A program made the translations under genes and the position numbers. Below, piece by piece: positions 36,806-44,938 of a stretch of 64,000 nucleotides of DNA (its first letter is position 1; the number at the start of each line of letters is the position of its first letter). Under the pieces are notes generated by a model, which saw only the letters and a list, made by a program, of their open reading frames with translations, had not been told where the DNA came from and did not search any database. Origin of the DNA: an uncultured Lachnospiraceae bacterium (GTDB lineage Bacteria; Bacillota; Clostridia; Lachnospirales; Lachnospiraceae); NCBI GenBank assembly GCA_944384025.1, contig CALWRS010000003.1:1-64000 (forward strand), read 5' to 3'.

Positions 36806-36838
36806 GAGCGTCTTCCCGAAAGGGGAGGCGCTCTTTTT
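36806..36838 (+). terminator. Intrinsic terminator after rpmF
   Basis: A 12-bp stem (GAGCGTCTTCCC with GGGGAGGCGCTC, two mismatch/wobble positions), GAAA tetraloop and TTTTT. A smaller ACAGAAAG/CTTTCTGT hairpin lies just before it at 36781-36802. Confidence 0.88.
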
Positions 36839-36933
36839 CGTATCACGCATCCATTTGAGAAATAAAAGACTAGACGATTGTGGAAAATTGTGGTATTAAT
36901 CAAATGAGGGGAAAAAAGAGAGGAGAAAAGGAA

Positions 36934-38478
36934 ATGATTCGAGTAGCAAAAACAGAAAACGGACTGGTGCGGGGGCTTCCTGCGGCAGATCCACGAATTA
37001 CTTCGTTTAAAGGAATTCCCTTTGCAGCGCCGCCTGTGGGTGAAAACCGGTGGAGAGCGCCGCAGCCTTGTGAAAATTGGGAAGGCATTCGGGATGCATA
37101 CACGTTCGCACCCATCTCCATTCAGGACACGCCTGGGCTTGGCACCGATATTTACTGCCGCGAATGGCATGTAGACCCGGACATCCCTATGGATGAGGAC
37201 TGCCTGTACTTAAACGTTTGGACGGGCGCGAAGGGGCCGGAGGAAAAACTGCCAGTAATGATTTGGTTTTTTGGCGGCGGTTTCCAGTGGGGATATCCTG
37301 CGGAAATGGAATTTGACGGCGAACGGCTGGCAAGAAGAGGGATTGTCGTAGTTTCGGTAAATTATCGGCTTGGCGCGCTTGGCTTTTTGGCACATCCGGA
37401 GCTTTCGGCCGAAAGTCCGCAGACGCCTACGAATTTTGGCTGCCTTGACCAGCAGGCCGGTTTGAAATGGGTCATCCGAAACATTGCCGCTTTTGGCGGC
37501 GATCCGGAGCAGATTACGCTTGCCGGACAGTCTGCCGGCGGCGCCAGTGTTTTGGCGCAGGTGACTTGTCCGGAAAATAAAGGGCTGTTTCAAGGGGCTA
37601 TTATTTTAAGCGGTATGATTCGCAGCCCTTATGAAGTAGATAAATTTATTACGCCCAGAAGTCTTGCACAGGCAGAAGAAAAGGGCAAAAAGTTTTTTGA
37701 ATTCCTAGGGGTAAAGAGCATAGACGAAGCGAGAAAACTGGATGCAAGAACGATCCGCGACCGGTACGCAGAGTATGCGCAGACGAATCCGAGAATGGGA
37801 CTTTCCATTGACGGACACTTCTGTCCGGGCGACCCTATGGAGCGGTTTATGCGGGGAGAACATGCGCAAGTGCCGTTAATGTCCGGAAATACCGAAGACG
37901 AATTTCCAAGCTGTATTTACGCTTCCACACCGGAAGAATACACGGCGAAGGCAAAGGAAATTTTCGCAGAGCAGGCGGAGGAATTTTTGCGCTTTCCAGA
38001 AGCGCAGTTTAATCCGAATAAAAAAGAGCAAGCTCCTATAAGCGGGATTGCCTGTACAGTCAAGACTGCGTTTTTGCAGGAAGAAAAACAAGGGCGGGGA
38101 GGCAAACAATATTACTATTGCTTCGCGCCGGAAATTCCGGGTTGGGATCACCCGGGAACTTTCCACTCGGTAGACTTGTGGTTCTTCTTTGAGACGTTAG
38201 CAAAGTGCTGGCGGCCTTTTGTAGGAAAACATTACGACTTGGCAAGACAAATGTGCAATTACTGGGCGAACTTTGTTCGAACCGGAAATCCAAACGGAGA
38301 GGACGCGGACGGCACGCCAATGCCTCTTTGGGAGCCGTATACAGCGAAAAATCCGTGCGAGATGGTGTTCACAACAAACGGAGCCGTGCCAGGAAGAGAA
38401 AAAGAGTCTTCCTTCCGGCAGTTTTTGATGGAAGAGCTTAGAAAACGTTTAGAGATGCAGCAGGAGGATTTGGCATGA
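36934..38478 (+). CDS. Type B carboxylesterase
   Basis: The 514-residue alpha/beta-hydrolase has the type B signatures EDCLYLNVWTG near residue 89, the oxyanion GGGF, and the nucleophile elbow LAGQSAGGAS near 194. A catalytic Glu is likely in TEDEFPS near 317, and His in GTFHSVDLWFFF near 410. No signal peptide, so it is cytosolic. It starts at 36934 behind AGAGGAGAAAAGGA and overlaps the GH43 gene by 4 nt. Together these suggest removal of acyl groups from imported hemicellulose oligosaccharides. Confidence 0.9.
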   Translation: MIRVAKTENGLVRGLPAADPRITSFKGIPFAAPPVGENRWRAPQPCENWEGIRDAYTFAPISIQDTPGLGTDIYCREWHVDPDIPMDEDCLYLNVWTGAKGPEEKLPVMIWFFGGGFQWGYPAEMEFDGERLARRGIVVVSVNYRLGALGFLAHPELSAESPQTPTNFGCLDQQAGLKWVIRNIAAFGGDPEQITLAGQSAGGASVLAQVTCPENKGLFQGAIILSGMIRSPYEVDKFITPRSLAQAEEKGKKFFEFLGVKSIDEARKLDARTIRDRYAEYAQTNPRMGLSIDGHFCPGDPMERFMRGEHAQVPLMSGNTEDEFPSCIYASTPEEYTAKAKEIFAEQAEEFLRFPEAQFNPNKKEQAPISGIACTVKTAFLQEEKQGRGGKQYYYCFAPEIPGWDHPGTFHSVDLWFFFETLAKCWRPFVGKHYDLARQMCNYWANFVRTGNPNGEDADGTPMPLWEPYTAKNPCEMVFTTNGAVPGREKESSFRQFLMEELRKRLEMQQEDLA

Positions 38479-39881
38479 AAAAACAAGCATTTAACCCGTA
38501 TCTGCCTTCGTGGGAATATATCCCGGACGGAGAGCCTTATGTTTTTGGCGATCGGGTATATGTATATGGATCGCACGATTTTTATAACGGTTACGTATTT
38601 TGCATGGGCGACTACGTTTGCTGGTCGGCGCCGGTAGACGATTTGGGCAATTGGCGCTACGAAGGCGTTATTTACGAAAAAACGCAGGATCCGCTAAACC
38701 CGGAAGGGAAAATGTGCCTCTACGCGCCAGATGTGACAGTAGGACCGGACGGAAAGTATTACCTTTACTACGTCCTAGATAAAGTTTCGGTTGTTTCCGT
38801 GGCGGTCAGCGACACACCCGCAGGGAAGTATCAGTTTTACGGATATGTGCATTATCCGGACGGGACGCTGCTTGGTAACCGCGAAGGCGACGAGCCACAG
38901 TTTGATCCGGGCGTGCTGACGGAAGGAAAAACAACGTATCTTTACACCGGCTTTTGCGGAAACGGCGACCGCTCCCGGCACGGGGCAATGGTTACCGTAT
39001 TGGGAGAAGACATGCTGACTGTGCAAAGCGCGCCGCAGTTTGTCGTTCCGGGCTGCGAGTACAGCGCGGGAACAGGTTACGAAGGGCATGCGTTTTTTGA
39101 AGCGCCTTCCATTCGAAAAAAAGGAGATTTGTATTACTTTATCTATTCCTCGCAGGTAATGCACGAGCTGTGCTACGCTACGAGCAAATCGCCCACGGAA
39201 GGATTTTTATACGGCGGCGTGTTAGTCAGCAATTGCGATATGCATATAGACAGCTATAAACAAGCGGATACGCCTGCTGCGTACGGGGCGAATAACCACG
39301 GAAGCATCGTAGAAATTCAGGGACAGCCTTATATTTTTTACCATCGGCATACGAACTGCACGTGGTACAGCCGGCAGGGCTGTGCCGAGAAGCTTACGGT
39401 GCATGAAGACGGCAGCATCGAGCAGGCGATGATCACTTCCTGTGGTCTAAATGGCGGACCGCTGATGGCGGAAGGGTATTATCCGGCTTACATAGCCTGC
39501 AACTTGTTCACAGACAAGCCCAGCGTTTACGTTGGCGACGCAGAGCAGCCCAGAGTTATGCAGGATGGCAAAGACGGCGACGAATACGAAGGATACGTAG
39601 GCAATATTAAAAACACTGCCACGATTGGCTTTAAGTTCTTTCAGGGAACGCAGGCGAAGCAAATCCGTATTTGGACAAGAGGCTACGCCAAAGGATTTTT
39701 TGAAGTACGAACGTCGATTGGCGGCGAGGTTCTTGCAAGCATCCCTGTAGATTATACAAACGTATGGGAAGAATATACGGCGGACATTTCCCTGCCGGAG
39801 GGGCAGTACGCGCTCTATTTTACATTTTGCGGCGAGGGCAATCTGATGTTTAAAGGCTTTGAATTGCTTAAAGCGCAATAA
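38475..39881 (+). CDS. Glycoside hydrolase family 43 protein with C-terminal CBM6-like domain
   Basis: A 468-residue five-bladed-propeller-type enzyme: the start GEPYVFGDRVYVYGSHD carries the catalytic-base Asp region, CLYAPDVTVGPDGKYYLYYVL the second acidic residue, and GHAFFEAPSIRKKGDLYYFIYSS a conserved acidic motif near residue 200. The last 130 residues form a beta-sandwich like carbohydrate-binding family 6 (NTATIGFKFF...GEVLASIPVDYTN). Beta-xylosidase or alpha-L-arabinofuranosidase activity is expected. No signal peptide. Its 3' end overlaps the convergent gene by 67 nt. Confidence 0.88.
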   Translation: MKKQAFNPYLPSWEYIPDGEPYVFGDRVYVYGSHDFYNGYVFCMGDYVCWSAPVDDLGNWRYEGVIYEKTQDPLNPEGKMCLYAPDVTVGPDGKYYLYYVLDKVSVVSVAVSDTPAGKYQFYGYVHYPDGTLLGNREGDEPQFDPGVLTEGKTTYLYTGFCGNGDRSRHGAMVTVLGEDMLTVQSAPQFVVPGCEYSAGTGYEGHAFFEAPSIRKKGDLYYFIYSSQVMHELCYATSKSPTEGFLYGGVLVSNCDMHIDSYKQADTPAAYGANNHGSIVEIQGQPYIFYHRHTNCTWYSRQGCAEKLTVHEDGSIEQAMITSCGLNGGPLMAEGYYPAYIACNLFTDKPSVYVGDAEQPRVMQDGKDGDEYEGYVGNIKNTATIGFKFFQGTQAKQIRIWTRGYAKGFFEVRTSIGGEVLASIPVDYTNVWEEYTADISLPEGQYALYFTFCGEGNLMFKGFELLKAQ

Positions 39882-40969
39882 GAAAAAATGCTTTGGACAT
39901 ATTCCCTTACGTGCTCCGGCTGCTGCGTTAGCTGCTGTATTTGCGCATAGCATACCGCTGCGTCCGGCGCAGTGCGAAAAGCGGGAACAAAAATGGGTTT
40001 GGGCTGCATGAAAAAGCAGCCCTCCTTTTTGCATCGGGCAGTTTCTTTTGTGCAGCGCACGCGCCGCGCCTTAGGAACGCTTTCCGCGAGGGAGTGGTAA
40101 ATACAAATATCTTCGTCGGGAAGGTAGAAATAATCCCGGTAATTTTCGTAATAATAAAAGAGAGTTCGGCGGACGAGTGAAATGCGCAAAATTGCCTGCG
40201 TTTCTTTGGCAAACAAATGAATGGCGTCGCCGTAAGCAGAGCCTTCCAACGACTGATTTAGCGTACATGGCAGCGGCTTAAGAAGCGTTAGCGTAATTTG
40301 CAATTCGTTTTCCGTAAGCGCGCAGGTTTCGTCTGCGTATTCGCCCTGCATCAAAAGGCAGACGGCGTCTAGCGCCGCAATTTGCACAAGCCCCTGCACG
40401 TCTTCCCGGTTGTGAAGCAAAAGAAGAGACAAAAGCTCGTCTGCGCGCTCCTTATCAAAGCGGGCGCGTCCAATGTACTCCGTATAATGCGAAATAAGCT
40501 CCTTGCCGTCTAGCCGGTCCTCCCGGCATATGCCAAGCAGCGCCTCCAGCTGTTTTTGCCGACGGCTTGGAAGTGCAAACAGCTTCTTTATAGGAGAGAG
40601 AAGCCGGTAATAATCCAGCGTATCCGATGCGTCGGGAAATTCTTCGCGCCCGTAATGCCTGGCGCGCGCGTTTAAAAACGGAAGGTCAAAGACAGCGCCG
40701 TTATAATGGCAGAGCAGGCAGTCTTTTGGAAGAAACGAAAAAAAGGCGCAAAGAAGCGCATCTTCCTCCTGCGGCGTCTCGGCAAACCACTGCGTTAATT
40801 GCCACTTGCCGGTTTTGGGCAGGGGGAGAGCGCATCCAATCAGATAGACAAGTCCGGTTTTTGGAGAAAGGCTTGTCGTTTCGATATCAAAAAAGACGGG
40901 CACGCGGGAAGAATGCGAAAAAAGCGTGCCTGCATCCGGAGCCGAAAAAACGGTTTCCTGTTTGATCAT
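39815..40969 (-). CDS. RNase H-like (YprB-type) predicted exonuclease
   Basis: The 384-residue protein has the DEDD exonuclease motif VFFDIETTSLSPKTG near residue 24, LLCHYNGAVFDLPFL near 82, LDYYRLLSPIKKLF and LLLLHNREDV near 180. These match YprB/RNase_H_2 proteins, which are distantly related to the DnaQ exonucleases. The C-terminal 170 residues have no recognisable domain. ATG 40969 is used because GCAGGAGGAC sits upstream; a longer frame to 41104 lacks support and would run into the cls promoter. It overlaps the GH43 gene tail-to-tail by 67 nt. Confidence 0.82.
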   Translation of the reverse strand: MIKQETVFSAPDAGTLFSHSSRVPVFFDIETTSLSPKTGLVYLIGCALPLPKTGKWQLTQWFAETPQEEDALLCAFFSFLPKDCLLCHYNGAVFDLPFLNARARHYGREEFPDASDTLDYYRLLSPIKKLFALPSRRQKQLEALLGICREDRLDGKELISHYTEYIGRARFDKERADELLSLLLLHNREDVQGLVQIAALDAVCLLMQGEYADETCALTENELQITLTLLKPLPCTLNQSLEGSAYGDAIHLFAKETQAILRISLVRRTLFYYYENYRDYFYLPDEDICIYHSLAESVPKARRVRCTKETARCKKEGCFFMQPKPIFVPAFRTAPDAAVCYAQIQQLTQQPEHVREYVQSIFSYCALSNSKPLNIRLPSPQNVK

Positions 40970-41065
40970 AGACGTCCTCCTGCGGATACGATTTGACAGT
41001 ACAAATGTAACACGGCGGGCGCTCCTTCGCAAAGGTGAATTTCCAAAAATCTGATAAACATGTCT

Positions 41066-41094
41066 TTGACGTTTCCGGTAAACAGTGCTATAAT
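41066..41094 (+). promoter_or_regulatory. Promoter of the cardiolipin synthase gene
   Basis: TTGACG (41066-41071), 17-nt spacer, TATAAT (41089-41094). Confidence 0.85.
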
Positions 41095-41140
41095 AAACTA
41101 CCAATTACTGTGTAAAAAAGAAAAAAAGATGGAGCGATTT

Positions 41141-42703
41141 ATGTCGGCACAGGGCAGAAAACAAAACGGCTGGATTTGGAAGGTGCGAGTCAGCGGAATT
41201 TTACGCGCCTTCATTGTTGCTGTTTTGGTTTTGCTCCAGTTTTTGTTTATCCTGTATTTGTCGGTTTGGCTGCGGGAAACGACCGTCTACTATTATACGC
41301 TCGTGACAATTGCCAGTTACTTTGTTATTATTTCCCTTGTAAACGACAGCCGAAGCGTGTCTTACAAGGTAAGCTGGATTTCGATTGTTTTGCTGCTGCC
41401 GGTGAGCGGCCACGTTATGTACGTTCTTTGGGGAAGGACATCCTCGGAAGGGAAAATCAGCGCGGAGATTCGCCGGAGGATTAGCTACGGCTACGATTTT
41501 TGCACGTACGCAGAAGAGACGATGCAGCGCTTTGAGCAGCAATACCGCAACCAAAGCAGAATCGCGAAGTATTTGCAGTCGAAGCACTTTCCGCTGTATA
41601 AAAACAACCAGCTGCGCTATTACGGCATGGGCGAAGACGCTTTTGAAGCGATTTTTGAAGACTTAAGACAGGCAAAGCGGTATATCTTTCTGAATTTTTA
41701 TATTGTAGCGGAGGGGCGGCTTTGGGAACGGACGCACGAAATCCTAAAGAAAAAAGTTGCCGACGGTGTGGAAGTACGTTTTCTTTACGACGACTTTGGC
41801 TCTATGTTCAGAACGTCTAAGTATTTCCCGGATCATCTGGCGGAAGAGGGCATACAGGTTCGAATTTTTAACCCGATTCACAAATACACCTCGCAGCTTT
41901 ATATGAATTACCGAAGCCACCAAAAGCTCGTTGTTATAGACGGAGAGGTTGCTTACACGGGCGGCATTAATTTAGCAGACGAGTACGCAAATCTTATTAC
42001 GCGGTTTGGTACGTGGAAAGACAGTGCCGTTCGCGTGCGGGGAGAAGCGGCTTGGGGCTTTGCCGTTTGCTTTTTGCAAATGTGGGATGCATCGGAGCCA
42101 AAGGCAGCGTTTTCCAAATACGAGGCATATCGGCCGAGTGCTATTTTTGCAGAGAACGACTGCTTTTGCCAAGTATTTGCCGACGGACCGGCCATTCGGG
42201 ACAATTCCGTGGAAAACGTCTACCACCAAATGGCAAATACGGCGCATAAGCTTTTGTATATCGCGACGCCGTACTTGATTATCGACGAAAAACTGCGCGA
42301 TGCGCTTTGCTTTGCCGCGCGCTCGGGGATTGACGTGCGGATTATTACACCGGGCATCCCCGATAAAAAAATGGTTAAAATTCTGACAAATTATAACTAC
42401 GGCAGCCTGCTGCAAAGCGGCGTACGCATTTATGAGTACACGCCCGGGTTTCTTCATTCGAAAATCATTATGAACGAAAAGAGCGCGGTTGTCGGAACGA
42501 TCAATATGGATTACCGCAGCTTTTATTTGCATTACGAGGACGCTGTGATGGTAAGTGCGCCGGACTTTTTGGACGCCGTCCGCGCAGATTTTGAAGAAAC
42601 TTTTGCAAAGTCTTTGGAAATTACGTACCAGCAATGGAAGAAACGTCCGCTTAGCTGGAAAATTGTGCAGCCGCTGCTTAATTTAGGAGCAACGCTTATG
42701 TAG
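41141..42703 (+). CDS. cls: Cardiolipin synthase (phospholipase D family)
   Basis: The 520-residue membrane enzyme has two or three N-terminal hydrophobic segments (residues about 20-100), then two PLD catalytic motifs HQKLVVIDGEVAYTGGIN near residue 255 and HSKIIMNEKSAVVGTINMD near 435 (HxKxxxxD). It condenses phosphatidylglycerol into cardiolipin at the membrane. ATG 41141 with TGGAG 8 nt upstream is preferred; ATG 41129 is an alternative. The next gene, ruvA, is on the same strand 37 nt downstream. Confidence 0.94.
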   Translation: MSAQGRKQNGWIWKVRVSGILRAFIVAVLVLLQFLFILYLSVWLRETTVYYYTLVTIASYFVIISLVNDSRSVSYKVSWISIVLLLPVSGHVMYVLWGRTSSEGKISAEIRRRISYGYDFCTYAEETMQRFEQQYRNQSRIAKYLQSKHFPLYKNNQLRYYGMGEDAFEAIFEDLRQAKRYIFLNFYIVAEGRLWERTHEILKKKVADGVEVRFLYDDFGSMFRTSKYFPDHLAEEGIQVRIFNPIHKYTSQLYMNYRSHQKLVVIDGEVAYTGGINLADEYANLITRFGTWKDSAVRVRGEAAWGFAVCFLQMWDASEPKAAFSKYEAYRPSAIFAENDCFCQVFADGPAIRDNSVENVYHQMANTAHKLLYIATPYLIIDEKLRDALCFAARSGIDVRIITPGIPDKKMVKILTNYNYGSLLQSGVRIYEYTPGFLHSKIIMNEKSAVVGTINMDYRSFYLHYEDAVMVSAPDFLDAVRADFEETFAKSLEITYQQWKKRPLSWKIVQPLLNLGATLM

Positions 42704-42740
42704 CGGCGCTTGGCAAGCGGAAACAGGAGTGAGGATTGCT

Positions 42741-43376
42741 ATGTTTGCATATGTACAGGGAGAGCTTGTATTTGTTGGAGAAAGTACGGCGGTTGTGGAC
42801 TGCAAAGGCGTTGGCTACGAGCTTGGGATGTCGTCAACCGACCTTGCAAAGCTCCCGGCAATCGGCGATTTTGTGCGGGTTTATACGTACCTGAACGTAA
42901 ACGAGAATACGGGGATTTCGTTGTTTGGATTTTTGAATCCGGACGACCTGGCCATGTTTAAGCTTTTAATTACGGTGAGCGGAATCGGCCCAAAAGGCGC
43001 GCAGTCTATTTTGTCTGTGCTTCCTGCCGACGTGCTTCGCTTTGCTATTTTGTCGGAAGATACGAAGACGATTGCGAAGGCGCCGGGAATTGGGGCAAAG
43101 ACCGCAAGCAAGCTGGTGCTTGAGCTAAAAGACAAAATCAGCTTACAGGATGCATTCGAAAAACGCTTACAAAACAAAGAGTCTACTCACGTAGAACAAA
43201 TAAATCAGGAAGCAAACGAAGACGCTGTTTTAGCGCTTATTGCCCTTGGATATTCCAAAACGGAGGCTACGCGCGCCGTAGCTGCCGTGCCGTTTGAAGA
43301 AGGGATGAGCGTGGACGAACTGCTGCGGCAGAGCCTGAAACATTTATCAGATGTGGGAAGACTCCCGCCTCTATAG
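42741..43376 (+). CDS. ruvA: Holliday junction branch migration protein RuvA
   Basis: The 211-residue protein starts MFAYVQGELVFVGES and has the OB-fold, the helix-hairpin-helix motifs (ISGIGPKGAQSILSVL-type segment and APGIGAKTASKLVLELKDK) and the C-terminal RuvB-binding helical domain (ALGYSKTEATRAVAAV). ATG 42741 is chosen as the canonical RuvA start; GTG 42729 in frame is an alternative. The final residues SDVGRLPPL and the stop codon are encoded by a palindromic repeat (43347-43430), an odd tail not part of normal RuvA. ruvB follows 124 nt later. Confidence 0.95.
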   Translation: MFAYVQGELVFVGESTAVVDCKGVGYELGMSSTDLAKLPAIGDFVRVYTYLNVNENTGISLFGFLNPDDLAMFKLLITVSGIGPKGAQSILSVLPADVLRFAILSEDTKTIAKAPGIGAKTASKLVLELKDKISLQDAFEKRLQNKESTHVEQINQEANEDAVLALIALGYSKTEATRAVAAVPFEEGMSVDELLRQSLKHLSDVGRLPPL

Positions 43377-43430
43377 GCGGCGAGTATAGCAAATTCGTAT
43401 CAGTGGCGGGTGTCACTCCCCCATCTGATA
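43347..43430 (+). repeat. Palindromic repeat element (copy B), overlapping the ruvA 3' end
   Basis: An 84-nt element bounded by ATCAGATG and CATCTGAT, with the internal hairpin CCGCCTCTATAGGCGG and the right-arm motif GTATCAGTGGCGGGTGTC. It matches copy D at 61981-62062 along nearly its whole length, and copies A and C over parts. It begins inside ruvA and ends in the ruvA-ruvB gap. Confidence 0.9.
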
Positions 43431-43456
43431 AACGCTCCGCTTAGGATGCGCCAAGA

Positions 43457-43477
43457 CTCGCGAGCGAGTCTTGAAAG
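43457..43477 (+). repeat. 21-nt repeat, copy 1
   Basis: CTCGCGAGCGAGTCTTGAAAG is identical to 63298-63318. Here it is part of a longer inverted repeat AGACTCGC/GCGAGTCT and sits 24 nt ahead of ruvB. It may be an end of, or a companion to, the palindromic element at 43347-43430. Confidence 0.75.
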
Positions 43478-43500
43478 ATTGAGGAAGGAAGAGGCGGGTT

Positions 43501-44502
43501 ATGCCTAGACGGATTATTACAACAGAGCAAATGCCTGAAGATGTGCCCCTAGAAGGTTCCCTGCGTCCCCAGACGCTTTCGGAATACATCGGGCAGGAAA
43601 AGACAAAGAAAAATCTTTCCATTTACATTGAAGCGGCCAAAAAACGAAACGAGCCGTTAGATCACGTTCTCTTTTTCGGACCGCCGGGGCTTGGAAAGAC
43701 GACGCTAGCAAACATTATCGCCAGAGAAATGGGAGCGAACATCCGGATTTCTTCCGGACCGGCGATAGAAAAGCCCGGCGATATGGCAGCCATCTTAAAC
43801 AACCTTCAAGAGCGCGACGTTTTGTTTATCGACGAAATTCACCGGCTGAACCGTCAGGTTGAGGAATTGCTCTACTCGGCAATGGAGGACTTTGCCATTG
43901 ACATTGTAATCGGTCGGGGACCGGCGTCTAAGTCGGTGCGGTTGTCTCTGCCGCCTTTTACGCTTGTTGGCGCAACGACGCGGGCCGGAATGCTGACGGC
44001 GCCGCTTCGCGACCGTTTTGGCGTTGTGAACCGCTTGGAATTTTATACCGTAGAAGAGCTTGAACTCATTATTTTGCATTCCGCAAAAGTGCTTCAGGTG
44101 GAAATTGACGCGGACGGAGCAAAAGAGCTGGCGCGCCGTTCCCGCGGAACACCGCGGCTTGCCAACCGGCTTTTAAAACGGGTTCGGGATTTTGCGCAAA
44201 TTCAGTACGACGGAAAAATTACGGGAGACGTCGCGCGGTTTGCACTGGACTTGCTGGAAGTCGATCGCAAAGGGTTAGATCACATCGACCGTGAGATTTT
44301 GATGGCAATGATAAACGTCTTTAAAGGGGGACCGGTCGGATTGGACGCTGTCGCAACAACCATCGGAGAAGATGCGGGGACCGTAGAGGAAGTGTACGAG
44401 CCATATCTGGTGCAGCATGGGCTGATTGTGCGAACGCCTAGAGGGCGCGTGGTGACGCAGGAGGCTTACCGCCATTTGGGAATTCCGTTAAAGGAAGAAT
44501 AA
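43501..44502 (+). CDS. ruvB: Holliday junction branch migration DNA helicase RuvB
   Basis: This 333-residue AAA+ ATPase has Walker [17 protein letters not shown] near residue 60, Walker [11 protein letters not shown] near 107, sensor GATTRAG near 155 and the C-terminal winged helix with [17 protein letters not shown]. It forms the hexameric motor that drives branch migration with RuvA. The start codon follows GGAAGAGGCGG. The gap to ruvA has been enlarged by repeat sequences. Confidence 0.97.
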   Translation: MPRRIITTEQMPEDVPLEGSLRPQTLSEYIGQEKTKKNLSIYIEAAKKRNEPLDHVLFFGPPGLGKTTLANIIAREMGANIRISSGPAIEKPGDMAAILNNLQERDVLFIDEIHRLNRQVEELLYSAMEDFAIDIVIGRGPASKSVRLSLPPFTLVGATTRAGMLTAPLRDRFGVVNRLEFYTVEELELIILHSAKVLQVEIDADGAKELARRSRGTPRLANRLLKRVRDFAQIQYDGKITGDVARFALDLLEVDRKGLDHIDREILMAMINVFKGGPVGLDAVATTIGEDAGTVEEVYEPYLVQHGLIVRTPRGRVVTQEAYRHLGIPLKEE

Positions 44503-44527
44503 AAACTTGGGAGGAAAAGAAAAACTT

Positions 44528-44938
44528 ATGAACAGAAAAGTTGATGCAGAAGTAATTATTAACGGGAAACGCTACTGCCTGGCGGGATACGAAAGCGAAG
44601 AGTACCTGCAAAAAATCGCGTCTTATCTAAACAGCAAATACAGCTTAGTAAAAGAACAAAACGGCTATCGCAGCATGGATGTCGATACAAGAACGGTTTT
44701 GATGCAGATTAACATTGCGGACGATTACTTCAAACTGAAACAGCAGCTTGTGGACGTAACGGACGAGATGGAAAATAAAGACGAAGAAATTTTTACGCTT
44801 AAGCACGATATTGTTTCGCTGAGAAAAAAAGTGGACGATTTGCAAAACGACCTAGAAAAGATGAAGGCGCGAAACGTAGAGGAACAGAAAAAGGTGGTAA
44901 AGCTGGAGACCGAATTAAGTGCGTATAGGAAAAAATAA
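44528..44938 (+). CDS. zapA: Cell division protein ZapA
   Basis: The 136-residue protein has the ZapA N-terminal region (AEVIINGKRYCLAGYESEEYLQKIASYLN) followed by a long coiled coil (residues about 60-135, rich in Lys/Glu heptads). ZapA bundles FtsZ at midcell. It starts at ATG 44528 after GGGAGGAAAAG at a longish spacing; a start 21 nt upstream is possible. It overlaps the U32 peptidase gene by 20 nt, a pairing common in Clostridia. Confidence 0.88.
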   Translation: MNRKVDAEVIINGKRYCLAGYESEEYLQKIASYLNSKYSLVKEQNGYRSMDVDTRTVLMQINIADDYFKLKQQLVDVTDEMENKDEEIFTLKHDIVSLRKKVDDLQNDLEKMKARNVEEQKKVVKLETELSAYRKK

